DNA of 64,000 nucleotides from Hydrogenophaga sp. (GTDB lineage: Bacteria > Pseudomonadota > Gammaproteobacteria > Burkholderiales > Burkholderiaceae_C): positions 36,431 to 100,430 of the forward strand of contig NZ_JAILWB010000020.1 of NCBI RefSeq assembly GCF_025699295.1, read 5' to 3'. Below, one piece after another: positions 48,040 to 57,513 of this stretch. The position numbers were made by a program, and so were the translations under genes. A model generated the notes under the pieces. The model searched no databases, was not told the origin of the DNA, and saw nothing but the letters and a program-made list of their open reading frames with translations. Position 1 is the stretch's first letter, and the number at the start of each line of letters is the position of its first letter.

Positions 48040-49461
48040 ATGAAGAGAATGCTTGCCGTGGTGGCCAGCGCTGCCTTGCTCAGCGCGTGCAGCGTCACCA
48101 GGCCACCGGCGGAGGTGGCCGTGAACCTGCCCACCCAGTGGTACGCCCCTCCACTGGCGCACCAGGGCAGCTCGCAACAACTGACCGACTGGTGGAGCCG
48201 GTTCGACGACCCGGTGCTCACCGACTGGATTGCGCGCGCGCAGGCGCTGAGCCCGAACGTGGCGTCGGCCCGCGCGCAGGTGTTCGCGGCCCGCGCGGCG
48301 CGCCTGGGCGAGGCGGCGCGCACGGGCCCGCAGGTGGACGCCGTCGCGCGCGCCAGCCGCGGCGTGACCGACCCGACCACACCCCTGGGCACCACGCTCA
48401 GCGCCGGCCTGCAGGCCTCCTGGGCGGTCGCCCTCTGGGGCGAGCGCGACGCGCGCCTGGGCAGCGCGCAGGCGCAGCAGGACGCGGCAAGCGCCGGCTG
48501 GCACGAGGCCCGCGTGCTGGTGGCCTCCGAAACTGCGCAGCTGTACTTTGCGCAGCGGCTGTGCCGCGAACAGCTGGCGGTGGCCGCGCGCGACCGCGAC
48601 TCGCGTGCCGTGACGGCCGAGAACAACGCGGTGTCCGAGCGGGCCGGGCTCACCGCTCCGGCGGTGGCCGCGCTCGCACGTGCGAGCAGCGCGGAGAGCG
48701 CGGCGCGGTACCGCCAGCAGGACGGGCAGTGCGAGCGGCAGGTGAAGTCGCTCGCGGCACTCACCGGGGTGGCCGAGCCGGCCCTGCGCCAGCAACTGGC
48801 CGCTGCGCCGGGCCTGCCGCGCACCGAGCGGCTCGAAACCCTGCTCTCGGTGAACGCGGTTCCGGCCGAGGTCATCCGCCAGCGGCCCGACGTCTACCGC
48901 GCGCAGCGCGAACTGGTGGCGGCCAGTGAGGACGTGGGCGTGGCGCGCGCAGCCCTGCTGCCGGGCCTCACGCTGCAGGGCAGCGTGCTGCGCAACCGGT
49001 TCTCGGGCGGCGGCCTTGATGGATCCTTCAACACCTGGTCGATCGGACCCGTCAGCCTGAGCCTGCCGCTGCTCGGGCGCGACAGCCTGCGCGCCAGCGC
49101 CGACAGCGCCCAGGCCCGCTACCAGGCCGCGAGCCTCGCCTATGCCGGCACGGTGCGCCAGACCGTGGCCGAGGTCGAGCAGGCGCTGGTGACGCTGGCC
49201 AGCCTGCGCGAGCGGGTGGCCACCACCGACGCCGCGGTGGCTGGCTACGACCAGTCGCTGCAAGGCACCGAGGCGCGCTACCGCGTGGGCCTGGCCAGCC
49301 TGAACGAACTGGAAGAGGCGCGCCGCCTCAAGCTCAACGCCGACAGCAGTGCGGTTGCGCTGCAGCAGGAGCGCATCAACGCCTGGATCCAGCTCTACGT
49401 CGCCCTCGGCGGCGGCTTCGACCCCGTGGACAACCCCAACGCCCTCAAAGACCCGTCATGA
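48040..49461 (+). CDS. RND efflux outer-membrane lipoprotein (NodT family)
   Basis: TolC-like outer-membrane factor of 473 residues with a signal peptide and lipobox LLSAC, Cys17 being the lipidation site. The two OEP repeats are seen: LTDWWSRFDDPVLTDWIARAQALSPNVASARAQV opens the first and GVARAALLPGLTLQGSVL lies near the second. The C terminus LEEARRLKLNADSSAVALQQERINAWIQLYVALGGG is characteristic. It is first in the operon, ahead of adaptor and pump, which is less usual than pump-then-OMF. An ATG at 48040 has AACAGG upstream. Confidence 0.93.
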   Translation: MKRMLAVVASAALLSACSVTRPPAEVAVNLPTQWYAPPLAHQGSSQQLTDWWSRFDDPVLTDWIARAQALSPNVASARAQVFAARAARLGEAARTGPQVDAVARASRGVTDPTTPLGTTLSAGLQASWAVALWGERDARLGSAQAQQDAASAGWHEARVLVASETAQLYFAQRLCREQLAVAARDRDSRAVTAENNAVSERAGLTAPAVAALARASSAESAARYRQQDGQCERQVKSLAALTGVAEPALRQQLAAAPGLPRTERLETLLSVNAVPAEVIRQRPDVYRAQRELVAASEDVGVARAALLPGLTLQGSVLRNRFSGGGLDGSFNTWSIGPVSLSLPLLGRDSLRASADSAQARYQAASLAYAGTVRQTVAEVEQALVTLASLRERVATTDAAVAGYDQSLQGTEARYRVGLASLNELEEARRLKLNADSSAVALQQERINAWIQLYVALGGGFDPVDNPNALKDPS

Positions 49462-50576
49462 ACGCCACTCCTTCACAAACGCCCCGGCGCAAGCGCTGGA
49501 TCTGGCTGGCCCTCGCGCTGGCCGCGGTCCTTCTTGTAGTGTTCGGGCTCGTCCTCGGCCAGCCGCAGGACGAAGCGCCACCCGCCGAAGCCGCGCCGCG
49601 CCCCTCGCTCACCGTCACCGTGGCGCGGCCCGCGCAGGGGCAACTGCCGATCCGGCTGCAGGCCAACGGCGACATCAGCGCCTGGCAGGAGGCCAGCGTA
49701 GGGGCCGAGGTCAACGGGCTGCGGCTCGCATCGGTCAATGTCAACGTGGGCGACGTGGTGCGCAAGGGCCAGGTGCTGGCCGTGTTCGCCAGCGAGACCA
49801 CCCGGGCCGACAGCCTGCAAAGCCGCGCCAGCCTGATGCAGGCCGAGGCCAGCTACGAGAACGCCCGGGCCGATGCCGAGCGCGCTCGCTCGATCCAGGA
49901 CAGCGGCGCGCTCTCGAAGTCGCAGGTGGCCCAGTACCTGACGCAGGAGAAGGTGGCGCACGCGCAGTTCGAGGCCGCCAAGGCCGCCTTCGCCGCGACC
50001 GAGGTGCGCCTGGGCAACACCCGGGTGCTTGCGCCGGACGACGGCGTGATCTCTGCGCGCATGGCCACCGTGGGGGCTGTGGTGGGGGCGGGCCAGGAGC
50101 TGTTCCGGCTGGTCCGCCAGAGCCGCATGGAGTGGCGCGGCGAGGTCACGCCCAGCGAGGTCGGGCGCATCCGCGTGGGGCAGACGGTGAACGTCACCGC
50201 GGCCACGGGCCTGGAGATCGCGGGGAAGGTGCGAGCGATCGCACCCAGCGCTGACCCGCAGACCCGCAACATCCTGGTCTTCGTCGACCTGCCGCGCCAT
50301 GCCGACCTGAAGGCCGGCACCTTTGCCAAGGGCAGCTTCGACCTGGGCCAGAGCGAGGCGCTTACCGTGGCCAGCGAGTCCATCGTGGTGCGCGACGGCA
50401 GCAACTACGTCTTCGTGATCGATCCGCAGAACAAGGCCGGCCAGCGCAAGGTGCAGACCGGGCGCCGGGTGGGCGAGCGCGTCGAGATCCTCGAAGGCCT
50501 CAAGGCCGACGAGGCGGTGGCGGTGCAGGGGGCCGGTTTCCTGAATGAAGGCGACCTGGTCAAGGTGGTTCAGTGA
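49458..50576 (+). CDS. Efflux RND transporter periplasmic adaptor subunit
   Basis: Membrane fusion protein of 372 residues. The N-terminal helix (IWLALALAAVLLVVFGLVLG, about 14-33) anchors it to the inner membrane. The lipoyl halves are QANGDISAWQEASVGAEVNGLRL and VLAPDDGVISARMATVGAVVGAGQ. A helical hairpin lies between them, then the beta-barrel (IRVGQTVNVTAATGLEIAGKVRAI) and membrane-proximal domain. It overlaps the outer-membrane gene by 4 nt (ATGA) and the pump by 10 nt of leader. It joins pump and channel. Confidence 0.94.
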   Translation: MNATPSQTPRRKRWIWLALALAAVLLVVFGLVLGQPQDEAPPAEAAPRPSLTVTVARPAQGQLPIRLQANGDISAWQEASVGAEVNGLRLASVNVNVGDVVRKGQVLAVFASETTRADSLQSRASLMQAEASYENARADAERARSIQDSGALSKSQVAQYLTQEKVAHAQFEAAKAAFAATEVRLGNTRVLAPDDGVISARMATVGAVVGAGQELFRLVRQSRMEWRGEVTPSEVGRIRVGQTVNVTAATGLEIAGKVRAIAPSADPQTRNILVFVDLPRHADLKAGTFAKGSFDLGQSEALTVASESIVVRDGSNYVFVIDPQNKAGQRKVQTGRRVGERVEILEGLKADEAVAVQGAGFLNEGDLVKVVQ

Positions 50577-50586
50577 GGGCGCCCGC

Positions 50587-53500
50587 ATGAACGTCTCTGC
50601 CTGGTCCATCCGCAACCCGATTCCGGCGGCGATGCTGTTCGTCATGCTGACGCTGGCGGGCCTGTTCTCGTTCAAGCAGATGAAGGTGCAGAACTTCCCT
50701 GACCTGGACGTGCCCAACATCACCGTGCTGGCCACGCTGCCCGGCGCTTCGCCGAACCAGCTGGAAAACGACGTCGCCCGCATCATCGAGAACGGCCTGG
50801 CCTCGCTGCAGGGGCTCAAGCACATCTACACCAAGGTGCAGGACGGCACCGTCTCGATCACGGCCGAGTTCATCATCGAGAAGAACACGCAGGAAGCGCT
50901 GGACGACGTGCGCTCGGCCGTGGCCAAGGTGCGCGGCGACCTGCCGACCGACCTGCGCGAACCCATCATCAACAAGATCGAACTTGCCGGTGGCGCGGTG
51001 CTGGCCTATACGGTGGCGTCCGACAGGATGGATGCCGAGGCCCTGTCCTGGTTCGTCGACAACGACGTGGCCAAGCTGCTGCTGTCGGTGCGCGGCGTCG
51101 GCGCTGTCAACCGCGTGGGCGGGGTGGACCGCGAGGTGCAGGTGCTGCTGGACCCGCTCAAGCTGCAGGCCCTGGGCACCACCGCGGCCGACATCTCGCG
51201 CCAGCTGGCCAAGGTGCAGATCGAGAGCGCCGGCGGGCGCGTCGACCTGGGCGGCAGCCAGCAGCCGCTGCGCACGCTGTCGTCGTTGCAGTCGGCCGAG
51301 GCCATCTCGCGGCTCGAACTCTCGCTCTCCGATGGCCGCCGCATCCGCCTGGACCAGATCGCCGAGATCAAGGACACGGTCGCCGAGCCCACGGCGGCGG
51401 CTTTCCTCGATGGCAAGCCGGTGGTGGGTTTCGAGGTGGCGCGCAGCCGCGGCGCCAGCGAGATCGAGGTCGGCGACGGTGTGCGCGCCCGGCTCAAGGA
51501 ACTCCAGGATGCAAGGCCCGACCTGCGCATCACCGAGTCGTTCGACTTCGTCACCCCGGTGGAGGAGGAGTTCGACGGCTCCATGAAGCTGCTCTATGAA
51601 GGCGCCATGCTCGCCGTGCTGGTGGTCTGGCTGTTCCTGCGCGACTTCCGCGCCACCGTGGTCTCGGCCGTGGCACTGCCGCTCTCCGCCATCCCGGCCT
51701 TCATCGGCATGCACTACATGGGCTTCACCATCAACGTGGTGACGCTGCTGGCGCTCTCGCTGGTGATCGGCATTCTGGTGGACGACGCCATCGTCGAGGT
51801 GGAGAACATCGTGCGCCACATGCGCATGGGCAAGACGCCGTACCAGGCGTCCATGGAGGCGGCCGACGAGATCGGCCTGGCCGTGATCGCCACCACCTTC
51901 ACCCTGATCGCGGTGTTCCTGCCCACCGCCTTCATGGCCGGCATTCCGGGCAAGTTCTTCAAGCAGTTCGGCTGGACGGCCTCGTTCGCCGTGTTCGCCT
52001 CGCTGGTGGTGGCGCGCGCCCTCACACCCATGATGGCGGCCTACCTGCTCAGGCCGATCGTGACGGCCAAGGACATGCCGCAGTGGGCGCGCCGCAACCG
52101 CGTGACCGCCGCCATCTGGAAGTGGATGCACAACCAGGACGAGCCGGCCTGGCTCAATACCTATCAGGGCTGGGCCGCGTGGTGCATCCGCCACCGCTGG
52201 ATCACCATGATCGGCGCCGGGCTGTTCTTCTTCGGCTCGCTGATGCTGATCCCGCTGCTGCCGCAGGGCTTCATCCCGGCCGACGACAACTCGCAGACGC
52301 AGGTCTACATCGAACTGCCGCCAGGCGCCACGCTGGAGCAGACCATCGCCACCGCCGAGCGCGCGCGCCAGCTGGTGGCGGCGGTGCCGCACGTGAAGTC
52401 GGTCTACACCACGATCGGGTCGGGAACGGCCGGTTCCGATCCATTCGCACCGCAAGGCGCTGCCGAGTCGCGCAAGGCGGCGCTGACGATCCAGCTCGAT
52501 CCGCGCAGCGAGCGTCCGCGCAAGCAGGGCATCGAGAACCAGCTGCGCGAGGCCATGTCCAACCTGCCCGGCGTGCGCAGCAAGGTCGGCCTGGGCGGCT
52601 CGGGGGAGAAGTACATCCTGACGCTCACCGGCAACGACGCGGCCTCGATGCAGAGCGCGGCCATGGCGGTCGAACGCGACCTGCGCACCATTGCCGGCGT
52701 GGGCAGCATCCAGTCCACGGCGGCGCTGGTGCGCACCGAGATCAGCGTCGTGCCCGACCTGGCGCGCGCGGCCGAGATGGGCGTGACCAGCAGCGCCATC
52801 GCCGAGACCTTGCGCATCGCCACCGTGGGCGACTACGACAACGCCCTGCCCAAGATGAACCTGCCGCAGCGGCAGATTCCCATCGTCGTCAAGCTCGATG
52901 CCGCCGCGCGCCACGACCTGTCCACGCTGGAACGCCTGGCCGTGCCCGGCAGCAAGGGCCCGGTGATGCTGGGGCAGGTGGCCACGCTGAGCTTTGGCGG
53001 CGGCCCGGCCGTGATCGACCGCTACGACCGCGCGCGCAACATCAACTTCGAGGTCGAGCTGGCGGGCATCGCGCTGGGCGACATGAAGACCGCAGTGGAG
53101 AAGCTGCCCAGCCTGCGCAACCTGCCACCGGGTGTGTCGGTGCTGGAGATCGGCGACGCCGAGGTGCAGGGCGAGCTGTTCGCCAGCTTCGGGCTGGCCA
53201 TGCTGACCGGCGTGCTGTGCATCTACATCGTGCTGGTGCTGCTGTTCAAGGCCTTCCTGCACCCGTTCACCATCCTGGCCGCGCTGCCGCTGTCGCTGGG
53301 TGGCGCCTTCGTGGCGCTGCTGATCGCGCAGAAGAGTTTCTCCATGCCCTCGCTGATCGGCCTGATCATGCTCATGGGCGTGGCGACGAAGAACTCGATT
53401 CTGCTGGTGGAGTACGCGATCGAGGCGCGGCGCGAACATGGCATGAACCGGCTGGATGCCATCCTGGACGCCTGCCACAAGCGCGCGCGCCCGATCGTGA

Positions 53501-53742
53501 TGACCACCATCGCCATGGGCGCGGGCATGCTGCCGATCGCCATTGGCTGGGGCGCGGCCGACAGCAGCTTCCGCTCGCCGATGGCGGTGGCGGTGATCGG
53601 TGGCCTGATCACGTCCACCTTCCTGAGCCTGCTGGTGATCCCGGCGGTGTTCACGCTGGTGGACGATGTGTCGATCTGGTTCGGGCGCCTCTTTCGCCGC
53701 AAGCCGGTGGCTTCCCACACGTCTGAAGCCATTCGCGCGTAG
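50587..53742 (+). CDS. RND efflux pump permease, AcrB/MdtB-like
   Basis: Proton-driven RND pump of 1051 residues with two similar halves, each with large periplasmic loops. The charged relay is intact: Asp399-Asp400 in GILVDDAIVEVEN and Lys935 in GVATKNSILLVEYA. N-terminal MNVSAWSIRNPIPAAMLFVM with PDLDVPNITV is closest to the hydrophobe/amphiphile (HAE) group rather than metal (CusA) pumps, which use other TM4 residues. The ATG at 50587 follows the adaptor stop; an upstream in-frame ATG inside the adaptor is rejected. No regulator is linked. Substrates are unknown. Confidence 0.95.
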   Translation: MNVSAWSIRNPIPAAMLFVMLTLAGLFSFKQMKVQNFPDLDVPNITVLATLPGASPNQLENDVARIIENGLASLQGLKHIYTKVQDGTVSITAEFIIEKNTQEALDDVRSAVAKVRGDLPTDLREPIINKIELAGGAVLAYTVASDRMDAEALSWFVDNDVAKLLLSVRGVGAVNRVGGVDREVQVLLDPLKLQALGTTAADISRQLAKVQIESAGGRVDLGGSQQPLRTLSSLQSAEAISRLELSLSDGRRIRLDQIAEIKDTVAEPTAAAFLDGKPVVGFEVARSRGASEIEVGDGVRARLKELQDARPDLRITESFDFVTPVEEEFDGSMKLLYEGAMLAVLVVWLFLRDFRATVVSAVALPLSAIPAFIGMHYMGFTINVVTLLALSLVIGILVDDAIVEVENIVRHMRMGKTPYQASMEAADEIGLAVIATTFTLIAVFLPTAFMAGIPGKFFKQFGWTASFAVFASLVVARALTPMMAAYLLRPIVTAKDMPQWARRNRVTAAIWKWMHNQDEPAWLNTYQGWAAWCIRHRWITMIGAGLFFFGSLMLIPLLPQGFIPADDNSQTQVYIELPPGATLEQTIATAERARQLVAAVPHVKSVYTTIGSGTAGSDPFAPQGAAESRKAALTIQLDPRSERPRKQGIENQLREAMSNLPGVRSKVGLGGSGEKYILTLTGNDAASMQSAAMAVERDLRTIAGVGSIQSTAALVRTEISVVPDLARAAEMGVTSSAIAETLRIATVGDYDNALPKMNLPQRQIPIVVKLDAAARHDLSTLERLAVPGSKGPVMLGQVATLSFGGGPAVIDRYDRARNINFEVELAGIALGDMKTAVEKLPSLRNLPPGVSVLEIGDAEVQGELFASFGLAMLTGVLCIYIVLVLLFKAFLHPFTILAALPLSLGGAFVALLIAQKSFSMPSLIGLIMLMGVATKNSILLVEYAIEARREHGMNRLDAILDACHKRARPIVMTTIAMGAGMLPIAIGWGAADSSFRSPMAVAVIGGLITSTFLSLLVIPAVFTLVDDVSIWFGRLFRRKPVASHTSEAIRA

Positions 53743-53825
53743 GGGTGGGTGGGCTCGCGGACGCGGTGCGCTCTGCTCCGCGGCCGCCGGTGACCGGATC
53801 AACCAAGGAAAGCCGGAGGAAAGCC

Positions 53826-56552
53826 TCAGCCCTCCAGCGTCTCCAGCAACTCCGTCTCGATCTCGATCTGCCGCTTGTTCATCTGCAGCTGCGGCCCGCT
53901 GATGAGGAAGGTGTCCTCCACCCGCTCGCCCAGCGTGGTGATCTTGGCCAGTTGCACGCTGATGTCGTTGCGCGCGAGCACGCGCGTGATGCCGTAGAGC
54001 AGGCCGGCGCGGTCGCTCGCCGAGACCGACAGCAGCCAGCGCTGGGCCTTGTCGTCGGGCCGCAGGTCCACGCGCGGCGTCACCGGAAAGCTCCTGACGC
54101 GGCGCGACAGCCGCCCCTTGGTCGGGGCGGGTAGCGGGCCGCGTTCGTCGATGGTGCGGGCGAGGTTGTTTTCCACCATCGCGATGAGCTCGCGGTAGTG
54201 CTCCGACATGTCGGGCGCCACCACCTGGAAGGTGTCCAGAGCGTGGCCGGTGCGGGTGGTGTGCACGCGCGCGTCAAGGATGCTGAAGTGCGAGCTGTCG
54301 AAATAGCCGCAGATGCGGGCGAACAGGTCGCTCTGGTCGCTGGCGTAGACCAGCACCTGCAGGCCCTCGACGTCGGGCGAGATGCGCGCGCGCACGATGC
54401 ACTTCTCAGCCACAGGGGTCCCGCCATCGGCCTTGTCCGCAGGCTTCGCGCTGGCCTGGCGCGCGATCTGGCGCGAGAGCACGCGCGTGTGCCAGGCGAT
54501 CTCGTCGGCCTGGTGGCGCATGAAGTAGCTCACATCGAGCGTGTCCCACAGTGCCTTGTGCGCCATGTGGGGCAGGGCGTGCAGCGCCAGCATGGACAGC
54601 GCCTCGCGCTTGCGCCCTTCGATCACGGCGCCCGGGTCCGGCGCGCGGCCGCCCAGCGCGCGCAGCGTGTAGCGGTACAGGTCCTCCAGCAGCTTGCCCT
54701 TCCAGGCGTTCCACACCTTGGGGCTGGTGCCGCGGATGTCGGCCACGGTGAGCAGGTACAGCGCGGTGAGGTAACGCTCGTTGCCCACGCGGCGGGCAAA
54801 GGCGGCGATCACGTCGGGGTCGCTCAGGTCCTCCTTCTGCGCCATGCGGCTCATGGTGAGGTGCTCGGCCACGAGGAACTGGATCAGCTTCGTGTCCTCG
54901 CGCTCGATTCCGTGCTGGTGGCAGAAGGTGCGCACGTCGCGCGCGCCCAGGTCGGAATGGTCTCCGCCGCGGCCCTTGGCGATGTCGTGGAAGATCGCCG
55001 CGATGTAGAGGATCCAGGGCTTGTCCCAGCCGGCGGCCAGCTGCGAGCAGAACGGGTATTCGTGCGAGTGTTCGGCGATGAAGAAGCGGCGCATGTTGCG
55101 CAACACCATCAGGATGTGCTGGTCCACCGTGTAGACGTGGAACAGGTCGTGCTGCATCTGGCCGACGATGTGGCGGAACACCCAGAGATAGCGCCCGAGC
55201 ACCGAGGTCTGGTTCATCAGGCGCATGGCATGCGTGATGCCTTCGGGTTCCTGGAGGATCTGCAGGAAGCGCGCGCGGTTGACCGGGTCGGTGCGGAAGC
55301 GCGCGTTCATCACCGGGCGTGCGTTGTAGAGCGCGCGCAGCGTGCGCGCCGACAGGCCCTTGATGCCTACCGTGGTCTGGTAGAGGTGGAAGGTCTCCAG
55401 GATCGCGTGCGGGTGCTGCACGTACAGGTTGTCGCTCGCCACCTCGAGCATGCCGCCCTTGTCGAAGAAGCGCTCGTTGAGCGGGCGCAGGCGGTCCACG
55501 CCGGCCACGTCGCTCTGCAGCCGCTCCTGGATGTTGAGCAGCAGGATCTGGTTGAGCTGGGTGACCGCCTTGGCGGCCCAGTAGTAGCGCTTCATGAGCG
55601 CTTCGCTGGCGCGACGGATGCCGCGCGCGTTGGGTGCACCGTGCTCGCCCGGCGCGATGGGCGTGGTGACGGCCGGCACCTGCGCCTTGTAGCCGAAGGA
55701 TTCGGCCACCGAGGTCTGCAGGTCGAACACCAGCCGGTCTTCCCGCCGGTGGGCCAGCAGGTGCAGGCGTGCGCGGATCAGGCTCAGCAAGGCCTCGTTG
55801 GCCTTGATCTGGCGCGCTTCGAGCGGCGTGGCCAGGCCCTTGCGGGCAAGTTCGTCCCAGCTGCGCCCCAGTCCGGCGGCCTTGGCCACCCACAGGATGA
55901 TCTGCAGGTCGCGCAGCCCGCCGGGCGACTCCTTGCAGTTGGGCTCCAGCGAGTAGGGCGTGTTCTCGAACTTGTGGTGGCGCTGGCGCATCTCCAGCGT
56001 CTTGGCCACGAAGAACGCCTTGGGATCCATGGCCTGCGCGAGTTGCCCCACCAGGCTGGCGAAGGCGTTCTTGCTGCCGCAGATGAGCCGGCATTCGAGC
56101 AGCGAGGTCTGGACCGTCACGTCCCTGAAGGCCTCTTCGACGCAGTCAGCGATCGTGCGCACGCTCGAACCGATTTCCAGTCCCACGTCCCAGCAGGCGC
56201 CGATGAAGGACTCCAGCCGGGCCTTGAGCGCCGCGTCCTGGTCGGGCTGGCTGCCATCGGGCAGCAGCACCAGCACATCGATGTCGGAGAACGGAAACAG
56301 TTCGCCACGGCCGAAGCCCCCGACGGCGACCAGCGAAAAACCCGGGCCGAGCCCGGTGAGCGACCAGAGTTCACGCAGGGTCTGGTCTGTCAGCCTGGAC
56401 AGCTGTTGCAGGGCCTTGCGCACGCCCCGGGTGGACGAGCCCTGCACGCCGAGCTGGGCCAGCAGCGCGGCCTTGTCGTTGCGGTACTGCTGCCGCAGGG
56501 TGCCGAAGTCGGGCACGGCGGCCGCCGGCGCCAGCGCCATGGCCTCAGGCAA
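53826..56552 (-). CDS. glnD: [Protein-PII] uridylyltransferase/uridylyl-removing enzyme
   Basis: GlnD senses glutamine and adds or removes UMP on PII proteins. The 908 residues carry the family order: nucleotidyltransferase motif [19 protein letters not shown] (about 78-96) with the DxD pair, GlnE-like helical region, HD domain ([18 protein letters not shown], about 512-529), and two ACT domains in the last 210 residues ([19 protein letters not shown] and [20 protein letters not shown]). Its start overlaps the map stop by 8 nt. The PII gene itself (glnB/glnK) is not in the window. Confidence 0.97.
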   Translation of the reverse strand: MPEAMALAPAAAVPDFGTLRQQYRNDKAALLAQLGVQGSSTRGVRKALQQLSRLTDQTLRELWSLTGLGPGFSLVAVGGFGRGELFPFSDIDVLVLLPDGSQPDQDAALKARLESFIGACWDVGLEIGSSVRTIADCVEEAFRDVTVQTSLLECRLICGSKNAFASLVGQLAQAMDPKAFFVAKTLEMRQRHHKFENTPYSLEPNCKESPGGLRDLQIILWVAKAAGLGRSWDELARKGLATPLEARQIKANEALLSLIRARLHLLAHRREDRLVFDLQTSVAESFGYKAQVPAVTTPIAPGEHGAPNARGIRRASEALMKRYYWAAKAVTQLNQILLLNIQERLQSDVAGVDRLRPLNERFFDKGGMLEVASDNLYVQHPHAILETFHLYQTTVGIKGLSARTLRALYNARPVMNARFRTDPVNRARFLQILQEPEGITHAMRLMNQTSVLGRYLWVFRHIVGQMQHDLFHVYTVDQHILMVLRNMRRFFIAEHSHEYPFCSQLAAGWDKPWILYIAAIFHDIAKGRGGDHSDLGARDVRTFCHQHGIEREDTKLIQFLVAEHLTMSRMAQKEDLSDPDVIAAFARRVGNERYLTALYLLTVADIRGTSPKVWNAWKGKLLEDLYRYTLRALGGRAPDPGAVIEGRKREALSMLALHALPHMAHKALWDTLDVSYFMRHQADEIAWHTRVLSRQIARQASAKPADKADGGTPVAEKCIVRARISPDVEGLQVLVYASDQSDLFARICGYFDSSHFSILDARVHTTRTGHALDTFQVVAPDMSEHYRELIAMVENNLARTIDERGPLPAPTKGRLSRRVRSFPVTPRVDLRPDDKAQRWLLSVSASDRAGLLYGITRVLARNDISVQLAKITTLGERVEDTFLISGPQLQMNKRQIEIETELLETLEG

Positions 56553-57378
56553 GGGCGGCTGCCGGCGGTGGCGTCACGAAGGCCGGCGCGGCGGGGCTGC
56601 CGGCGGAGAGCGTGAGCACCTCGTAGCCCGTCTCGGTCACCAGCACGGTGTGCTCCCACTGCGCCGAGAGCGAGCGGTCGCGTGTGACGATGGTCCAGCC
56701 ATCGCCCATTTCCTTGATGTCGCGCTTGCCGGCGTTGATCATGGGTTCGATGGTGAACGTCATGCCGGGCCTGAGTTCTTCCAGCGTGCCCGGGCGACCG
56801 TAGTGCAGCACCTGCGGGTCTTCATGGAAGCGCTGGCCGATCCCGTGGCCGCAGAACTCGCGCACCACCGAGAAGCCATTGCCCTCGGCATAGGTCTGGA
56901 TGGCGTGGCCGATGTCGCCCAGCCGGATGCCGGGGCGCACCATCACGATGCCTTTCCACATGGCCTCGAAGGTCACCTGGCACAGGCGGCGCGCCTGCAC
57001 GGAGCAGGCCGCCTCGCCGCCAATCAGGTACATGCGGCTGTTGTCGCCGTACCAGCCCTCGGGGGTGATGACGGTCACGTCGACGTTGAGGATGTCGCCC
57101 TTCTTGAGCGCCTTCTCGTTCGGGATGCCATGGCACACCACCTGGTTGATGGAGGTGCACAGGTGACCGGGGTAGGGCGGGTAGCCGCTGGGCTGGTAGC
57201 CGATGGTGGCCGAGACCGTGCCCTGCTGCTTCATGTATTCGGCCGCCAGGCGGTCGATCTCGAGCGTGGTGACGCCGGGCTGGATCAGCGGCGTGAGGTA
57301 ATCCAGCACTTCGGATGCGAGGCGGCAGGCCGTGCGCATGCCCGCGATGCCGGCTGCGTCCTTGTAGGTGATGCTCAT
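56545..57378 (-). CDS. map: Methionine aminopeptidase, type I
   Basis: Removes the N-terminal Met from nascent proteins. 277 residues; the usual length is about 264, and an extra Ala/Pro-rich tail ([17 protein letters not shown]) follows the catalytic domain. Metal ligands are present: NVDVTV and GWYGDNSR (Asp pair), [13 protein letters not shown] (His), FTIEPM and QWEHTVLV (Glu). The stop overlaps glnD by 8 nt, so map and glnD form an operon. It diverges from purL. A GATAAT box ends 8 nt before the ATG. Confidence 0.97.
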   Translation of the reverse strand: MSITYKDAAGIAGMRTACRLASEVLDYLTPLIQPGVTTLEIDRLAAEYMKQQGTVSATIGYQPSGYPPYPGHLCTSINQVVCHGIPNEKALKKGDILNVDVTVITPEGWYGDNSRMYLIGGEAACSVQARRLCQVTFEAMWKGIVMVRPGIRLGDIGHAIQTYAEGNGFSVVREFCGHGIGQRFHEDPQVLHYGRPGTLEELRPGMTFTIEPMINAGKRDIKEMGDGWTIVTRDRSLSAQWEHTVLVTETGYEVLTLSAGSPAAPAFVTPPPAAALA

Positions 57379-57386
57379 GGGGCGCG

Positions 57387-57392
57387 ATTATC
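57387..57392 (-). promoter_or_regulatory. Candidate -10 box of a leaderless map transcript
   Basis: On the minus strand GATAAT is followed by CGCGCCCC and the map ATG, 8 nt away, matching the dapC arrangement. No Shine-Dalgarno fits. Confidence 0.42.
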
Positions 57393-57448
57393 CCATCCGG
57401 CCCCGCCGCGCGGTGCTCCGATGGGCCAAGGCCATGAGGCTGCGCGGG

Positions 57449-57454
57449 TAAAAT
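57449..57454 (+). promoter_or_regulatory. Candidate -10 box for purL
   Basis: TAAAAT lies 59 nt before the GTG start of purL, matching the -10 consensus at five positions. The -35 is weak. It also argues against the in-frame ATG at 57421 being the start. Confidence 0.3.
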
Positions 57455-57513
57455 TCCGGGTTTTCCACCCGGTCGGTCCGGTCCGCCGGGTCAACGCACC
57501 TCAGGCTCCCAAC

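Noticed and set aside
50560..53802. About 1080-codon minus-strand frame opposite the RND pump
   Set aside because: Composition is His/Gln/Arg rich, as expected of a reverse-complement shadow, with no family resemblance.
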